Assembly: GCA_016710165.1 (NCBI GenBank) | Contig: JADJLJ010000001.1 | Location: 1 to 64,000, forward strand | DNA: 64,000 nucleotides | Direction of reading: 5' to 3' | From: Chitinophagaceae bacterium | GTDB lineage: Bacteria; Bacteroidota; Bacteroidia; Chitinophagales; Chitinophagaceae | Shown: positions 40,976 through 51,045 of the stretch, piece after piece | Layout: each line of letters starts with the position of its first letter | How positions within the stretch are numbered: position 1 is the stretch's first letter | The notes under the pieces: generated by a model | What the model saw: the letters and a program-made list of their open reading frames with translations, nothing else | Told to the model about the DNA's origin: nothing | The model's database searches: none | Translations under genes and position numbers: made by a program

Positions 40976-43900
40976 ATGAACCTGATCATAGAAGTGTCTC
41001 AGTGTGGTTTTACAGGAACGGGTTTCAATATCAACCAGGACGTTATTGACGTTGCACCAAACTACCGGCGGCAATACAGTGATGCTTCGTCGGTTTGCGG
41101 CGTAACAGTTTTGCCAACCGGGGGACAGTTCAATGTTCCGGCTATCGGCCTGGATCTTGCTCCGGCTGGCTGTACGAATACAACGTCCAACGGATCAGCC
41201 ACCATCAATACAGCCGGGAATGTAGTGACTATATCTGCCTGTAATTTTGCGGGTGATTACTCCACCATCAACGGGGCTGTGAACGGGCAGACACTCCGGT
41301 TTACGAGCAGTGTTGCCACCGATTTCATCACGGTGCGTTCCGGCACTCCCAATGGTCCTTTGCTGGCTTCTGGTACCACGCCGCTTGTTTTTGCCAACAC
41401 ATTCACCGGTACTATTTATGCGCATTGGAATACAGCAGGATGCGGCACCCAGAACACCTGCCGTACCACCACCGTGCAATGTACCAATTGCGGAACAACA
41501 CCATGTACCATCACCAGAACTTCCGCTGCAGGAACCGATAACCAAACGGTTTGCCAGGGCGGCCCGATAACTAATATTACGTATAACACCACCATTGCTT
41601 CGGGTGCCACATTCAGCGGCCTGCCTCCCGGTGTAACGGGCAATATGACGGGCAGTGTAATAACCATCAGTGGCGTACCTACTGCTACCGGTGTTTTAAA
41701 CTATACAGTAACCCTCGTCGGTTGTCCGGCACCAACTACTACGGCCACCGGTACCATCACGGTAAATGCTGCTGCACCGATATCGGTGGTTGCCGTTCCC
41801 AGAACAACCTTATGCGCCGGAGATCCTACATTACTAACCATAATGGAAACAAATGGTCCACCGGTACCATCTACTATTGCCATAACAGAATTCCTTAACA
41901 ATAATGCAAATGCCACTATATTATTCAACTTCCGGAATAACAATGCCACCGCAGTAACTATAACAGGCATTGAGAGTATTTGCAGTACTTCAGGACTGAA
42001 GAGTGTCTCTGCTTTATACAAGACATCTCCGATCAATGGTGCACCCGGTGCACTCAATGCTGGTAATGGTTGGAACCAGTTCGGTTCTGCTGTTATCACA
42101 GGCATTGGGAATACCACCACCACCACTACGCAGCCATTTATGACCGGTTTAACCCTTGTGGTTCCACCGGGAGCTACCTATGGTATTTGTGTACAGGCGG
42201 TGAACCAGGGAACAACAACCGCTGCCCAGCGATACAGTTCTATTGCTGCGGGAACCTATACTTTTTCTGCTGGTGGTTGTGATATCGTTACGGGTACCAA
42301 TATCGGATACGGTGGTGTTGCCATACCAGGTGCACCTACCTTTACGCCCAGGGGATTCCTGGGTAAAGTAACCGTACTTTCCGGAGGTGCCCTTGTACCA
42401 ATAACAACCGGAACATACTTATGGAGTCCTGCAGCCGGCCTGAGTTCAACAACAACAAACCCCACAGCTGCTTCACCTGCAGCTACCACAACATACACCG
42501 TTAATCATAATAACGGGGCCGGTTGTGTACGCCAGGCCAATATAACCATAACGGTCAATAACCGTCCGGAAGTGACCACACAGCCAGCCAATGCGAGTGC
42601 CTGTGCGGGCGGTACTGTCAGCTTTACCGTTGCAGGTACTGGTGCAGGCCTTACTTATCAATGGCAGGAGAGTACCAACGGCGGTGTTTCCTATAGTAAT
42701 TTAGCCAATGCGGCACCCTATTCGGGCGTTACCACGGCAACCCTTACCATCAACCCGGTAAGTGCTGCAATGAATAATTACCGGTATCGTTGTGTATTAA
42801 CCGGTACCTGTGCTGCAATTGGTACAGCAAACATTTCCAATGGGGCCATCCTCACGGCGAATGCCCTGCCGACCGTAACGGTTACACCTGCAAGTGGTTG
42901 CGGTGGCGTGGCAGGTATCAATGGTCTGCTGCTTACAGCCAGCGGTGCTACTACGTATACCTGGGCACCATTTACCGGATTGTATACCAATGCAACGGCT
43001 ACCACACCGTATACAGGCGGTAATGCAGCAACGGTATATGCTGCACCAACGGCTTATACCGTGTATACGGTTACAGGCATTAATTCAACAACAGGGTGCA
43101 GCAATACCGCTTCAGCCCAGATAAACTATACACCACCTGCACCAACGGTTACCCCGGTATCCGTAACGATGTGTTTGGGCGACCCTGCTGTAAAATTGAA
43201 GAGTTCTTCCTCACAACAGTTCAGCGCTTCATTTGCTTCGGGTGCGGTTAATGTAACCATTCCGGACGGACCGACCCTCCCGCCGGTCCCCACTTCATAC
43301 CCTGCTGTTGTTTCCAATATAACGGCTTCCGGTATTCCTGCAGGGGCAATCATTGCTGCTGTCAGGGTCCGGTTCAATATTACCCATGCTTATGTCAGTG
43401 ATCTTGTGATTGCATTAAAAGCGCCAAACGGCCAGGTGATTAACCTGTGTGCCCTGGCTAACTTCGCAAATCCTGCAGGAGCTAATTTCACCAACACAAC
43501 ATTTAGCTCTGCGAGTACAACAACCATAGCACCACCTTATACCGGAACCTACAAGGCAGACCTGGCAGGTGCCACCTTTACGGCATTTGGATTTACATTC
43601 CCTGGTGGTCCCGTTGGGTATGTTCCAACAGCCAATGCGTGGAGCAGTCTGTATTCCACACCGAATGGCGTTTGGTCGGTAGGCCTCTATGATGCAGGCG
43701 CTCCCGATGGAGGTGTATTTAACAATTGGTCATTGGAAATAGATTATATAGTTGGTGTACCGGCAACCCCGGCGGTATGGACACCGGCTGCCGGATTATT
43801 CTCCGATGCAGCTGCCCTTATACCCTATGTGGCAGGTACGGAAGTGGATTCTGTTTGGACAAGGCCCACACCTTCCGGTGTATATAATTACCAGGCCACG

Positions 43901-45259
43901 GTTAAGAGTCTGCCTTTGTCCGGAACGATCCCATTACCGGCACAGGCAGCAACCTTTACCGGTAATGTAAGGGGATACTGGTTTACGGCACCAAGTTCAT
44001 TTACCATGACTTCATTGTATGTTCCAACCGATGCATCTTCCGCTAACCAGAATATTGCTGTTATCCGGTTTAACCCGGCTACGCCACCTCCTGCATTCCC
44101 GGGTACAACCAATGCTTTTACCACTTTGTTCTTAACACAGAATAATGGCAGCGGTGCACCCATACCCGTTAATATTCCGATAAATGCGGGAGATGTGATC
44201 GGTATTTTGGGCAACCGCGGTAATGTTAATTCCTATGGACCCACTGGTCCTTCCACGACCAACATCAACGGGATTCCGGTAACATTAACCCGGATGGGCA
44301 TGCAGTTCCAATTAGCCACCACGGCGCCCCAGGCCATTTGGCAGGAACCTGCCTTTGCCATTTCCAGGGTGTTTTTCAGTTATGGTCTTCCTGTTCCACA
44401 ATGTACATCACCGGCCAGAACGGTGGTGGTAACTGTTAACGAACCTACAAGCGTAACAGCGCAGCCGGTTAACCAGACCATCTGTACCGATAAGGTAGCA
44501 ACCTTTACCGTTGCAGCAGGAGGTACTGGTCCGTTCAGCTACAGGTGGCAGGTAAGTACCGATGGCGGTAATGTGTTTAACAATATATCAAACGGCGGTG
44601 TTTATGCCGGCGCTACAACTACTACTTTAACGGTTACGGCACCCCCGGTAAGCATGAACGGTTATTTCTACCGTTGTGTAATAACCGGCGCTGCACCATG
44701 TACAGCTGCTACATCGTTTAAAGTGGAATTAAGGGTTAATCCATTGCCAACGGTGGTCATATCTGCTAGTCCTTATACCAGGCTGATGCCGGGATTGCGC
44801 ACAACATTGTCATCAACGGTAACCCCGAGCCCGGCTCAGACCTATACCTGGTTGCGCAACGGTGCTGCCGTGGCAGGTGCCAACAGCGGCACACTCAACC
44901 TGGATGTGGATGGTATGGGTGATTACAGGCTTACTGTTACAGATGTGAATGGTTGTACGAATAATTCCAACACCATTTCCATCCTGGATTCAGTCAGCGG
45001 AAAGTGCTTCATCTATCCAAACCCAACCAGTGGTCAGTTCCAGGTGAGGTACCATAGTGTAGCGAACAATGTGTTGCCTAGGTCATTGACCGTATATGAC
45101 GCACAAGGCAACCGGATCCTGACACAGTTCTATACCATCGGCCGACCTTACGACCGGATGGATGTTGACCTGCGGAAGAGCGGGAAAGGAATGTACTGGG
45201 TTGAGATCGGTGACATGAACGGTAACCGTTTGACCATGTGCCGTGTTGTGATTCAATAA
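40976..45259 (+). CDS. Main fragment of second T9SS protein: Ig-like, P-domain-like, sorting domain
   Basis: 1427 residues; the ATG at 40976 is internal (PYDPTMNLIIEV). No catalytic domain is seen. Modules: beta-rich N-terminal region, an Ig-like YQWQESTNGGVSYSNLAN module, the shared TPASGCGGVAGINGLLLTAS segment, a P-domain-like region (VIALKAPNGQVINLCALANF), and a final Ig module plus T9SS sorting domain (CFIYPNPTSGQFQVRYHSVA to MCRVVIQ). The last 280 residues are very similar to the upstream M36 protein, which indicates tandem duplication. It is probably a cell-surface adhesin or accessory protein, by inference only. Confidence 0.88.
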   Translation: MNLIIEVSQCGFTGTGFNINQDVIDVAPNYRRQYSDASSVCGVTVLPTGGQFNVPAIGLDLAPAGCTNTTSNGSATINTAGNVVTISACNFAGDYSTINGAVNGQTLRFTSSVATDFITVRSGTPNGPLLASGTTPLVFANTFTGTIYAHWNTAGCGTQNTCRTTTVQCTNCGTTPCTITRTSAAGTDNQTVCQGGPITNITYNTTIASGATFSGLPPGVTGNMTGSVITISGVPTATGVLNYTVTLVGCPAPTTTATGTITVNAAAPISVVAVPRTTLCAGDPTLLTIMETNGPPVPSTIAITEFLNNNANATILFNFRNNNATAVTITGIESICSTSGLKSVSALYKTSPINGAPGALNAGNGWNQFGSAVITGIGNTTTTTTQPFMTGLTLVVPPGATYGICVQAVNQGTTTAAQRYSSIAAGTYTFSAGGCDIVTGTNIGYGGVAIPGAPTFTPRGFLGKVTVLSGGALVPITTGTYLWSPAAGLSSTTTNPTAASPAATTTYTVNHNNGAGCVRQANITITVNNRPEVTTQPANASACAGGTVSFTVAGTGAGLTYQWQESTNGGVSYSNLANAAPYSGVTTATLTINPVSAAMNNYRYRCVLTGTCAAIGTANISNGAILTANALPTVTVTPASGCGGVAGINGLLLTASGATTYTWAPFTGLYTNATATTPYTGGNAATVYAAPTAYTVYTVTGINSTTGCSNTASAQINYTPPAPTVTPVSVTMCLGDPAVKLKSSSSQQFSASFASGAVNVTIPDGPTLPPVPTSYPAVVSNITASGIPAGAIIAAVRVRFNITHAYVSDLVIALKAPNGQVINLCALANFANPAGANFTNTTFSSASTTTIAPPYTGTYKADLAGATFTAFGFTFPGGPVGYVPTANAWSSLYSTPNGVWSVGLYDAGAPDGGVFNNWSLEIDYIVGVPATPAVWTPAAGLFSDAAALIPYVAGTEVDSVWTRPTPSGVYNYQATVKSLPLSGTIPLPAQAATFTGNVRGYWFTAPSSFTMTSLYVPTDASSANQNIAVIRFNPATPPPAFPGTTNAFTTLFLTQNNGSGAPIPVNIPINAGDVIGILGNRGNVNSYGPTGPSTTNINGIPVTLTRMGMQFQLATTAPQAIWQEPAFAISRVFFSYGLPVPQCTSPARTVVVTVNEPTSVTAQPVNQTICTDKVATFTVAAGGTGPFSYRWQVSTDGGNVFNNISNGGVYAGATTTTLTVTAPPVSMNGYFYRCVITGAAPCTAATSFKVELRVNPLPTVVISASPYTRLMPGLRTTLSSTVTPSPAQTYTWLRNGAAVAGANSGTLNLDVDGMGDYRLTVTDVNGCTNNSNTISILDSVSGKCFIYPNPTSGQFQVRYHSVANNVLPRSLTVYDAQGNRILTQFYTIGRPYDRMDVDLRKSGKGMYWVEIGDMNGNRLTMCRVVIQ

Positions 45260-45280
45260 CCGGAGACTAACAATCATAAA

Positions 45281-45311
45281 AATCCCCCGGGGTATTCCGG
45301 GGGATTTTTTT
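45281..45311 (+). terminator. Rho-independent terminator after second T9SS gene
   Basis: Stem AATCCCCCGG/CCGGGGGATT with a 6-base loop and a run of seven T. Similar in design to the terminator at 40253, as expected if the whole gene unit was duplicated. Confidence 0.9.
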
Positions 45312-45330
45312 ATTCAATAGGTTCCGGGGG

Positions 45331-46884
45331 TCATTTATACTCTCCGAAGATCTTTCTCAGCTCATCGGCTATCTCACCCAGCGTACAGTATTGTTCTACG
45401 GCTTCTAAAACAGCAGGCATCAGGTTTTTTCCATCAACTGCATACGCATTCAGTTTTTTTAAAGCGGCAGAAACCTGTTGAGCATCCCTTCGCTGTTTCA
45501 GTGATCTTAACTTTTCGGTCTGAACCTGCTGAACGCTCTCATCAATTCTTAAAACGGGGATCGAACCGGTCTCTTCATTCTGGAATTTATTCACACCAAC
45601 AATTATCTTTTCGCCGCTTTCGATCTGCCGTTGATATTCGTATGCGCTTCTTGCGATCTCATCCTGTATGAAGCCCTGCTCAATGGCGGATACGCTGCCA
45701 CCCATGATGTCTATTTTTTCGATCAGTTTCCAGGCAGCCGCTTCCACGTCAGCGGTCAATGATTCAATAAAATAACTGCCAGCCAGCGGATCCACTGTAT
45801 CGGGGGCGCCGCTTTCATAAGCAACGATCTGCTGGGTTCGCAGGGCAATGGCTGCAGCTGATTCTGTGGGCAGGCTTAATGCTTCATCAAAACCATTGGT
45901 ATGCAGCGATTGGGTACCGCCTAACACCGCGGCAAGGGTTTGCACCGTTACACGGCTTATATTATTGTAAGGCTGCTGGGCCGTCAGGGTACTGCCACCC
46001 GTTTGAGTATGGAACCGGAGCATCATGGCTTTGGGATCCGTTGCACCCAGGTCTTTCATGATCCTGGCCCACATGCGCCTTGCCGCCCGGAACTTTGCCA
46101 CTTCTTCAAACAGGTTATTGTGGGCATTAAAGAAAAAGGAGAGGCGTTTGCCAAAAACATTGATGTCTAATCCCTTTTCCAATGCAGCTTTTACATAGGC
46201 TTTCCCATTACTGAGGGTGAAAGCAATTTCCTGCACCGCAGTACTTCCTGCCTCCCGGATATGATAACCGGAAATGGAAATGGTATTCCACTTTGGGACC
46301 TCGGCAGCGCACCATTCAAAGATATCGGTGATGATACGCATGGAAGCCTTGGGCGGATAGATATACGTGCCCCGGGCAGCATATTCCTTTAAAATGTCAT
46401 TCTGGATGGTACCGGATAACATTTTCAGGTCGGCGCCCTGCTTTTTTGCCAGTGCGATATAAAATGCAAGCAGGATAAACCCCGATGCATTGATGGTCAT
46501 GGAAGTGGAGACCGCATCCAGCCTGATCCCTTTGAAGAGCGTTTCCATATCCTCCAGGCTGTCGATGGCAACGCCCACTTTGCCCACTTCTCCATCTGCC
46601 AAAGGATGATCGCTGTCGTACCCGATCTGTGTAGGAAGATCGAAAGCCACACTCAAACCATTCACACCCTGGCCCAGCAGGTAGTGATAGCGTTGATTGC
46701 TTTCTTCGGCAGTTGAAAAACCGGCATACTGCCGCATGGTCCACAACTTGCCACGGTACATGTCTGGCTGCACACCACGGGTAAAAGGATATTCACCCGG
46801 TTTTTCATTGCAGTCAACAGGCTGCTCATACAGTGGTTTTATTTCAATCCCGGAGTCGGTGAATATTTTTTTATCTGCAGGCAT
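45331..46884 (-). CDS. Methylmalonyl-CoA mutase-type large subunit (no B12 domain)
   Basis: 517 residues covering the TIM-barrel substrate domain of acyl-CoA mutases: YPFTRGVQPDMYRGKLWTMR, AGFSTAEESNQRYHYLLGQG, GLSVAFDLPTQIGYDSDHP, and RFHTQTGGSTLTAQQPYNNI. The B12-binding domain, fused in the classic MutB, is absent, so a separate small subunit must supply it; none lies in this window. It likely rearranges methylmalonyl-CoA or a similar branched acyl-CoA to its linear isomer. Convergent to the T9SS gene. It could also be an isobutyryl-CoA mutase-like enzyme; the sequence alone does not decide. Confidence 0.9.
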   Translation of the reverse strand: MPADKKIFTDSGIEIKPLYEQPVDCNEKPGEYPFTRGVQPDMYRGKLWTMRQYAGFSTAEESNQRYHYLLGQGVNGLSVAFDLPTQIGYDSDHPLADGEVGKVGVAIDSLEDMETLFKGIRLDAVSTSMTINASGFILLAFYIALAKKQGADLKMLSGTIQNDILKEYAARGTYIYPPKASMRIITDIFEWCAAEVPKWNTISISGYHIREAGSTAVQEIAFTLSNGKAYVKAALEKGLDINVFGKRLSFFFNAHNNLFEEVAKFRAARRMWARIMKDLGATDPKAMMLRFHTQTGGSTLTAQQPYNNISRVTVQTLAAVLGGTQSLHTNGFDEALSLPTESAAAIALRTQQIVAYESGAPDTVDPLAGSYFIESLTADVEAAAWKLIEKIDIMGGSVSAIEQGFIQDEIARSAYEYQRQIESGEKIIVGVNKFQNEETGSIPVLRIDESVQQVQTEKLRSLKQRRDAQQVSAALKKLNAYAVDGKNLMPAVLEAVEQYCTLGEIADELRKIFGEYK

Positions 46885-46908
46885 AAATGGTAGTGGGTTT
46901 GAAGATCA

Positions 46909-47427
46909 TTACAGCAGTTTCTTTGCTTCAAATTGCAAAGCACTCAGCACCACGGTACTTAATTCAGCATTGGTGCTGGCAACATACTCCAGTATCCGTT
47001 TGCTTAATTCAATGGCATTGGCTTCCGAAGGAAGGGTGGCAGCCAATTGATTGATGATAAAAATGTTCTGGTCTTTTAAATTCCCGATCGCCTTCCACAT
47101 TTCAGGGCTTATATAGATCTGCTGGCTTACATTGTATTCATATTCCGTCCGCAGGGTTTCAAGCAAAGCAAGCTGCAGGTCAACCACCGTCATACCGGCG
47201 GATGAAGTACGGGAAACCAGGTTCTTCAGGGATGACCTTTCTGCATACAGGGTGAAACGTTCATAGGCCTGTAACCGGAGTTTCAGGGTCTCATTATTTA
47301 TCCCAAAGCGTTCCCGCATCTCGTCTTTCATTCCTTTGAATTCTGCCAGCAGCCAGGCAATGGCAATGAAAAACATGAAGAGGGCACCCAATATGATATT
47401 CTGAACGGTGGCTTCCGACAAATTCAT
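46909..47427 (-). CDS. Membrane-anchored hypothetical protein
   Basis: 172 residues from MNLSEATVQNIILGALFMFF. One membrane helix is followed by a helical cytosolic domain (NETLKLRLQAYERFTLYAER; LLETLRTEYEYNVSQQIYIS). I know no function. The ATG at 47427 was chosen because the longer frame to 47718 overlaps the iscA-like gene and because a TAATTTTG element sits 18 bases upstream. Its stop is 24 bases upstream of the mutase start on the same strand, so the two genes may be co-transcribed. Confidence 0.75.
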   Translation of the reverse strand: MNLSEATVQNIILGALFMFFIAIAWLLAEFKGMKDEMRERFGINNETLKLRLQAYERFTLYAERSSLKNLVSRTSSAGMTVVDLQLALLETLRTEYEYNVSQQIYISPEMWKAIGNLKDQNIFIINQLAATLPSEANAIELSKRILEYVASTNAELSTVVLSALQFEAKKLL

Positions 47428-47444
47428 AAATTGATGATTTGAAA

Positions 47445-47452
47445 CAAAATTA
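47445..47452 (-). promoter_or_regulatory. Candidate -7 element TAATTTTG
   Basis: CAAAATTA on the plus strand; a TAnnTTTG match 18 bases before the ATG at 47427. Confidence 0.55.
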
Positions 47453-47562
47453 AGGGAATAATAAAGGGTTGCCAACCTTTGCTGTGTTTTTAAGGGATTA
47501 ACAAAGGGTTGCTGATCCCTGCAGAACTTCTTATTTCGTAAAGCCAAACCGGGTGAAATTTC

Positions 47563-47570
47563 TAATTTTG
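47563..47570 (+). promoter_or_regulatory. Candidate -7 element TAATTTTG for iscA-like gene
   Basis: A TAnnTTTG match 15 bases before the ATG at 47585, identical to the element of the divergent gene at 47445. Confidence 0.6.
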
Positions 47571-47584
47571 TAAAAAATAAGAAC

Positions 47585-47926
47585 ATGGAAACAACAACAG
47601 TACCCGTTACGTTAACCGCATCCGCCAGGGCGGAAATAAAAAGGCTGATGAACGAAGAGGGGTTTGATGTAAACAAGTCACTGCGGATAGGAGTGAAGGG
47701 GGGTGGCTGCAGCGGCATGACCTATGTACTGGGCTTTGATGCCAAAACGGAAAAGGACGATGGGTTTGATATTGACGGCATACCCGTTATCATGGAAAGG
47801 GCGCATGGTATTTACCTGGCGGGAATGGAAGTGGACTGGCAGGGTGGACTGAATTCAAGGGGATTCACGTTCAATAACCCCAATGCAAGTAAAACCTGCG
47901 GATGCGGAACAAGCTTTGCCGTATGA
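47585..47926 (+). CDS. A-type iron-sulfur carrier (IscA/ErpA/HesB family)
   Basis: 113 residues with the three conserved cysteines of A-type carriers: Cys42 in KGGGCSGMTYVLGFD, and Cys105 and Cys107 in KTCGCGTSF. The protein delivers iron-sulfur clusters to apo-enzymes in the cytosol. The length is standard. Which subtype (IscA, ErpA or SufA) cannot be settled from the sequence alone, and no suf or isc genes lie in the window. It is divergent from the membrane protein at 46909 and followed by a palindromic hairpin before the end of secDF. Confidence 0.93.
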   Translation: METTTVPVTLTASARAEIKRLMNEEGFDVNKSLRIGVKGGGCSGMTYVLGFDAKTEKDDGFDIDGIPVIMERAHGIYLAGMEVDWQGGLNSRGFTFNNPNASKTCGCGTSFAV

Positions 47927-47950
47927 TCTGCATTCGTTACTGAATAAAGA

Positions 47951-47976
47951 GGGCGCTGTTTTAAACAGCGCCCTTA
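47951..47976. terminator. Bidirectional hairpin between iscA-like gene and secDF
   Basis: Perfect 11-base stem GGGCGCTGTTT/AAACAGCGCCC with one central base, in the convergent gap. It is followed by TTATT on the plus side and TCTTTATT on the minus side, so it could terminate both transcripts. Confidence 0.8.
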
Positions 47977-47997
47977 TTGTATGACTAAGATCGTAAT

Positions 47998-50919
47998 TTA
48001 TTTCTTTTTCTCTTCCACCGCATCTGCAGCGCCCAGGGGTTTGTTCTTTGCAAAGTCAACCAGTACAGGGGCTCCCACAAAAATAGACGAGTAGGTACCG
48101 GTGATGACACCGATCAGCATCGCAAAGGCAAAACCACGTGTTACCTCGCCACCGAATATGAATAAGATCAGCAGGGTAAGGAATACCGTCAGCGACGTCA
48201 TGATGGTACGGCTCAGCGTATCATTAATGGCCCGGTTGATGATGGTTGTTTTGGTGGCACCCTTCATATCCCTGCTGTATTCACGGATACGGTCAAACAC
48301 GATCACCGTATCGTTCATGGAGAAACCGATCACCGTTAACACGGCTGCAATAAAGTGCTGGTCGATCTCCAGCGGGAACGGTACGATATTCTTGAAGAAT
48401 GAGAATACGGCCAGCGTAATAAATACGTCGTGCAGCAGCGTAAAGATCGTTCCCATAGAATACCTCCAGTCGCGGAAACGGATGAAGATATACAGGAAGA
48501 TGATGAGTATGGCAAAAATGGTGGCCTTGACAGCACCACGTTTCAGGTCTTCTGATATGCTCGGCTGCACGGCAGAGTAGCCCTGGATATTATTTTTAGC
48601 GAACTGCCCGCTCGTGATATTGGCAGGCAACACTTTTTTAAGTCCCTGGTAAAGCCTGGAGATCACAGCGCTGTCCGCATTGTTCATTTCCTTCAGGTAA
48701 GCCGTGGTGATGTTCAGGTGACGGGAATCATTCACGGTCTTGATCGTAGGGTTATCTCCTTCAAGCGCTGCTTTCAGGTCGTCACGCACATCATCCGGTC
48801 TCACAGCCCGGTCGAACTGAACGGTATAACTGCGGCCTCCTTTGAATTCAACCCCCAAATGGAAGCCATTGAAGTAAGAAGCAATACCTGCTATCAATAC
48901 CAGTACCGAGATCATGTAAGCATATTTCCTGAACTCAATGAATTTGTAGCTGGCATGTTTGAATATCTTCCTGGATATGGCAGTGAAATAATTGAAGTGA
49001 CGGTTCTTGTTGGTCCAGAAATCGGTGATGAGCCTTGACACAAGGATACCGCAGAACAAAGACAACAGGATACCGATGATCTGCGTGGTGGCGAAGCCCA
49101 AAACGGGGCCAAGGCCGAAATAGAACAGGATCACAGCAGTTAATAATGAAGTAACGTGGGCATCAATTACCGGGGCCAGTGAACGCCTGTAACCATCGTT
49201 CACAGCCAGCTGGTATGATTTGCCTTTTTCAATTTCTTCTTTTATCCGTTCAAAAATAATTACGTTGGTATCCACCGCCAGGCCAATGGTAAGTACCAGG
49301 CCGGCAATACCTGCAGCGGTCAATGTAAAGCCCATGGCGGTTAGTACACCAATGGTGAAAAGCAGGTTAAGTATAAGGGCAATATTTGCAACCCATCCGC
49401 CGGTATTGTAATAAACCAGCATCAGGATGAAGATCACCAGGAACGCAATGCCAAATGACATGGCCCCGCCTTTTACGGCCTCTTTACCCAGGGTAGGTCC
49501 TACAACCTGCTGTGCCACTATTTTTGCCGGGGCATCCAGCCTGCCCGATTTCAGGATATTAGAAAGATCCTGTGCTTCCTGTACCGAAAAGTTCCCGGAT
49601 ATTTCAGAACTGCCGCCTTCAATAGGGCCGGTTACATTTGGAGCAGAATAAACGATGTCATCCAGTGCGATGGCGATCGGACGGTCAACATTTTTTGTGG
49701 TAAGTCTTGCCCAGGTCTTTGAACCGGTGCTGGTCATTTCCATTTTAATGGAAGGGCGTCCTTTGTCGTCAAAACCCTGGTAAGCTTCGGCAACACCTTC
49801 TCCTTCAAGCGGCGCTTTCTCAGTACCTGTCTGGGTTTTTATAGCGTATAAAGGCAGAAGACGCTGTGCGTTCTTTGTATCTTTTAATCCTTTTTCTTCC
49901 ACGCCCAGCAGGAATTTGCAATCGGCCGGCAGGGCATTTTTTACAACCTCATTGTTGATGTATTCATAAAATATCCCGGTATCCTGCAACGCAATATATC
50001 CTATCCGGTCGGGCATAGGATTCTGTATTTTTATCAGGTTGAATAAAGGGTTGGCATTCTGAAGCATTTTAGTGGAATCTGCTTTAACGCTATCGGTTAC
50101 ACCATTCAGGTAATTCTGCAGGTTCTCATCAGCAATTTTCAGGGAATTCCCGATCTCATCAGGACGGTAAACCTCCCAGAATTGCAAATGGGCAGATGCC
50201 TGTAACAATTTCTGTACCCGTTCAACATCGGTAACACCAGCCAGTTCCACATTGATGATACCTTTGTTCTCATCAAAATTTATATTGGGCTGGGCCACGC
50301 CAAATTTATCAATACGCCTTACCAGTACTTTATAGGTTTCTTTGATGGCACCTGATGCAATGGTCTTCAGTTTAGTGGTGACCGCAGCGTCGTTGTCCCC
50401 GATCTTTATTTCTTTACCCGGACCGGCAAACATGGCAGACAGTTTTCCCTCCCCGTTATTACGGATGTATTCTTTGGTGAACAGGGTGATGAAATCAGCG
50501 TCTGACGTGCCTTTCTGGGCGGTAGCTGTTCTTAACGCGTTAAGAAGCTGCGGATCCTTTCCATTATTGCTCAATGACCGCACCAGGTCGCTCAGGTTAA
50601 CATCCATAGTAACGCTGATACCGCCCTGCAGGTCGAGACCCAGGTTCAGTTCATTGGCCTTGCACTGCCTGTACGTTGTTCCAAAAATGGGATAAATGCT
50701 TTTGTCGCTTGTGCTGTCCAGGATCCTCTTTTTTCTAAACTCTACCGCAGCAGTCCTTTCATCCCCTTTCAGATCGGGAAATGCGGTGCGGACAATTTTC
50801 TCAGCCTTTGCTTTAACAGAGCTTTCGTAGTTACGCACAACCCAGGTATAGGATAACTCCCAAAGAGAGATAATTATCAGCGCAATCGTAAAGAACCAAA
50901 CCAAACCTTTTAATTTCAT
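47998..50919 (-). CDS. secDF: Protein translocase SecDF fusion
   Basis: 973 residues: SecD and SecF fused, as usual in Bacteroidota. The SecD half has the N-terminal helix, the LGLDLQGGISVTMDV motif, a large periplasmic domain and the six-helix pore (VLTIGLAVDTNVIIFERIKE). The SecF half follows from about residue 650 with LGVEFKGGRSYTVQFD and VIGFSMNDTVIVFDRIRE. It uses proton flow to help pull preproteins across the inner membrane with SecYEG. A TATCTTTG promoter element lies 45 bases upstream. All motifs are intact. Confidence 0.97.
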   Translation of the reverse strand: MKLKGLVWFFTIALIIISLWELSYTWVVRNYESSVKAKAEKIVRTAFPDLKGDERTAAVEFRKKRILDSTSDKSIYPIFGTTYRQCKANELNLGLDLQGGISVTMDVNLSDLVRSLSNNGKDPQLLNALRTATAQKGTSDADFITLFTKEYIRNNGEGKLSAMFAGPGKEIKIGDNDAAVTTKLKTIASGAIKETYKVLVRRIDKFGVAQPNINFDENKGIINVELAGVTDVERVQKLLQASAHLQFWEVYRPDEIGNSLKIADENLQNYLNGVTDSVKADSTKMLQNANPLFNLIKIQNPMPDRIGYIALQDTGIFYEYINNEVVKNALPADCKFLLGVEEKGLKDTKNAQRLLPLYAIKTQTGTEKAPLEGEGVAEAYQGFDDKGRPSIKMEMTSTGSKTWARLTTKNVDRPIAIALDDIVYSAPNVTGPIEGGSSEISGNFSVQEAQDLSNILKSGRLDAPAKIVAQQVVGPTLGKEAVKGGAMSFGIAFLVIFILMLVYYNTGGWVANIALILNLLFTIGVLTAMGFTLTAAGIAGLVLTIGLAVDTNVIIFERIKEEIEKGKSYQLAVNDGYRRSLAPVIDAHVTSLLTAVILFYFGLGPVLGFATTQIIGILLSLFCGILVSRLITDFWTNKNRHFNYFTAISRKIFKHASYKFIEFRKYAYMISVLVLIAGIASYFNGFHLGVEFKGGRSYTVQFDRAVRPDDVRDDLKAALEGDNPTIKTVNDSRHLNITTAYLKEMNNADSAVISRLYQGLKKVLPANITSGQFAKNNIQGYSAVQPSISEDLKRGAVKATIFAILIIFLYIFIRFRDWRYSMGTIFTLLHDVFITLAVFSFFKNIVPFPLEIDQHFIAAVLTVIGFSMNDTVIVFDRIREYSRDMKGATKTTIINRAINDTLSRTIMTSLTVFLTLLILFIFGGEVTRGFAFAMLIGVITGTYSSIFVGAPVLVDFAKNKPLGAADAVEEKKK

Positions 50920-50964
50920 AATAAGTAACTTTTAGTAGCTAGTTTGTTGAATTTTAGAAGTGTG

Positions 50965-50972
50965 CAAAGATA
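50965..50972 (-). promoter_or_regulatory. Candidate -7 element TATCTTTG for secDF
   Basis: CAAAGATA on the plus strand; a TAnnTTTG match with a leader of about 40 bases before the secDF ATG. Confidence 0.55.
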
Positions 50973-51045
50973 GGGGAAAAACCCGTTTAGTTTAGTTGGC
51001 GGTTAATTTTAGAATTTTACTCATTTTGCAGCCTAAACAGGTCAT

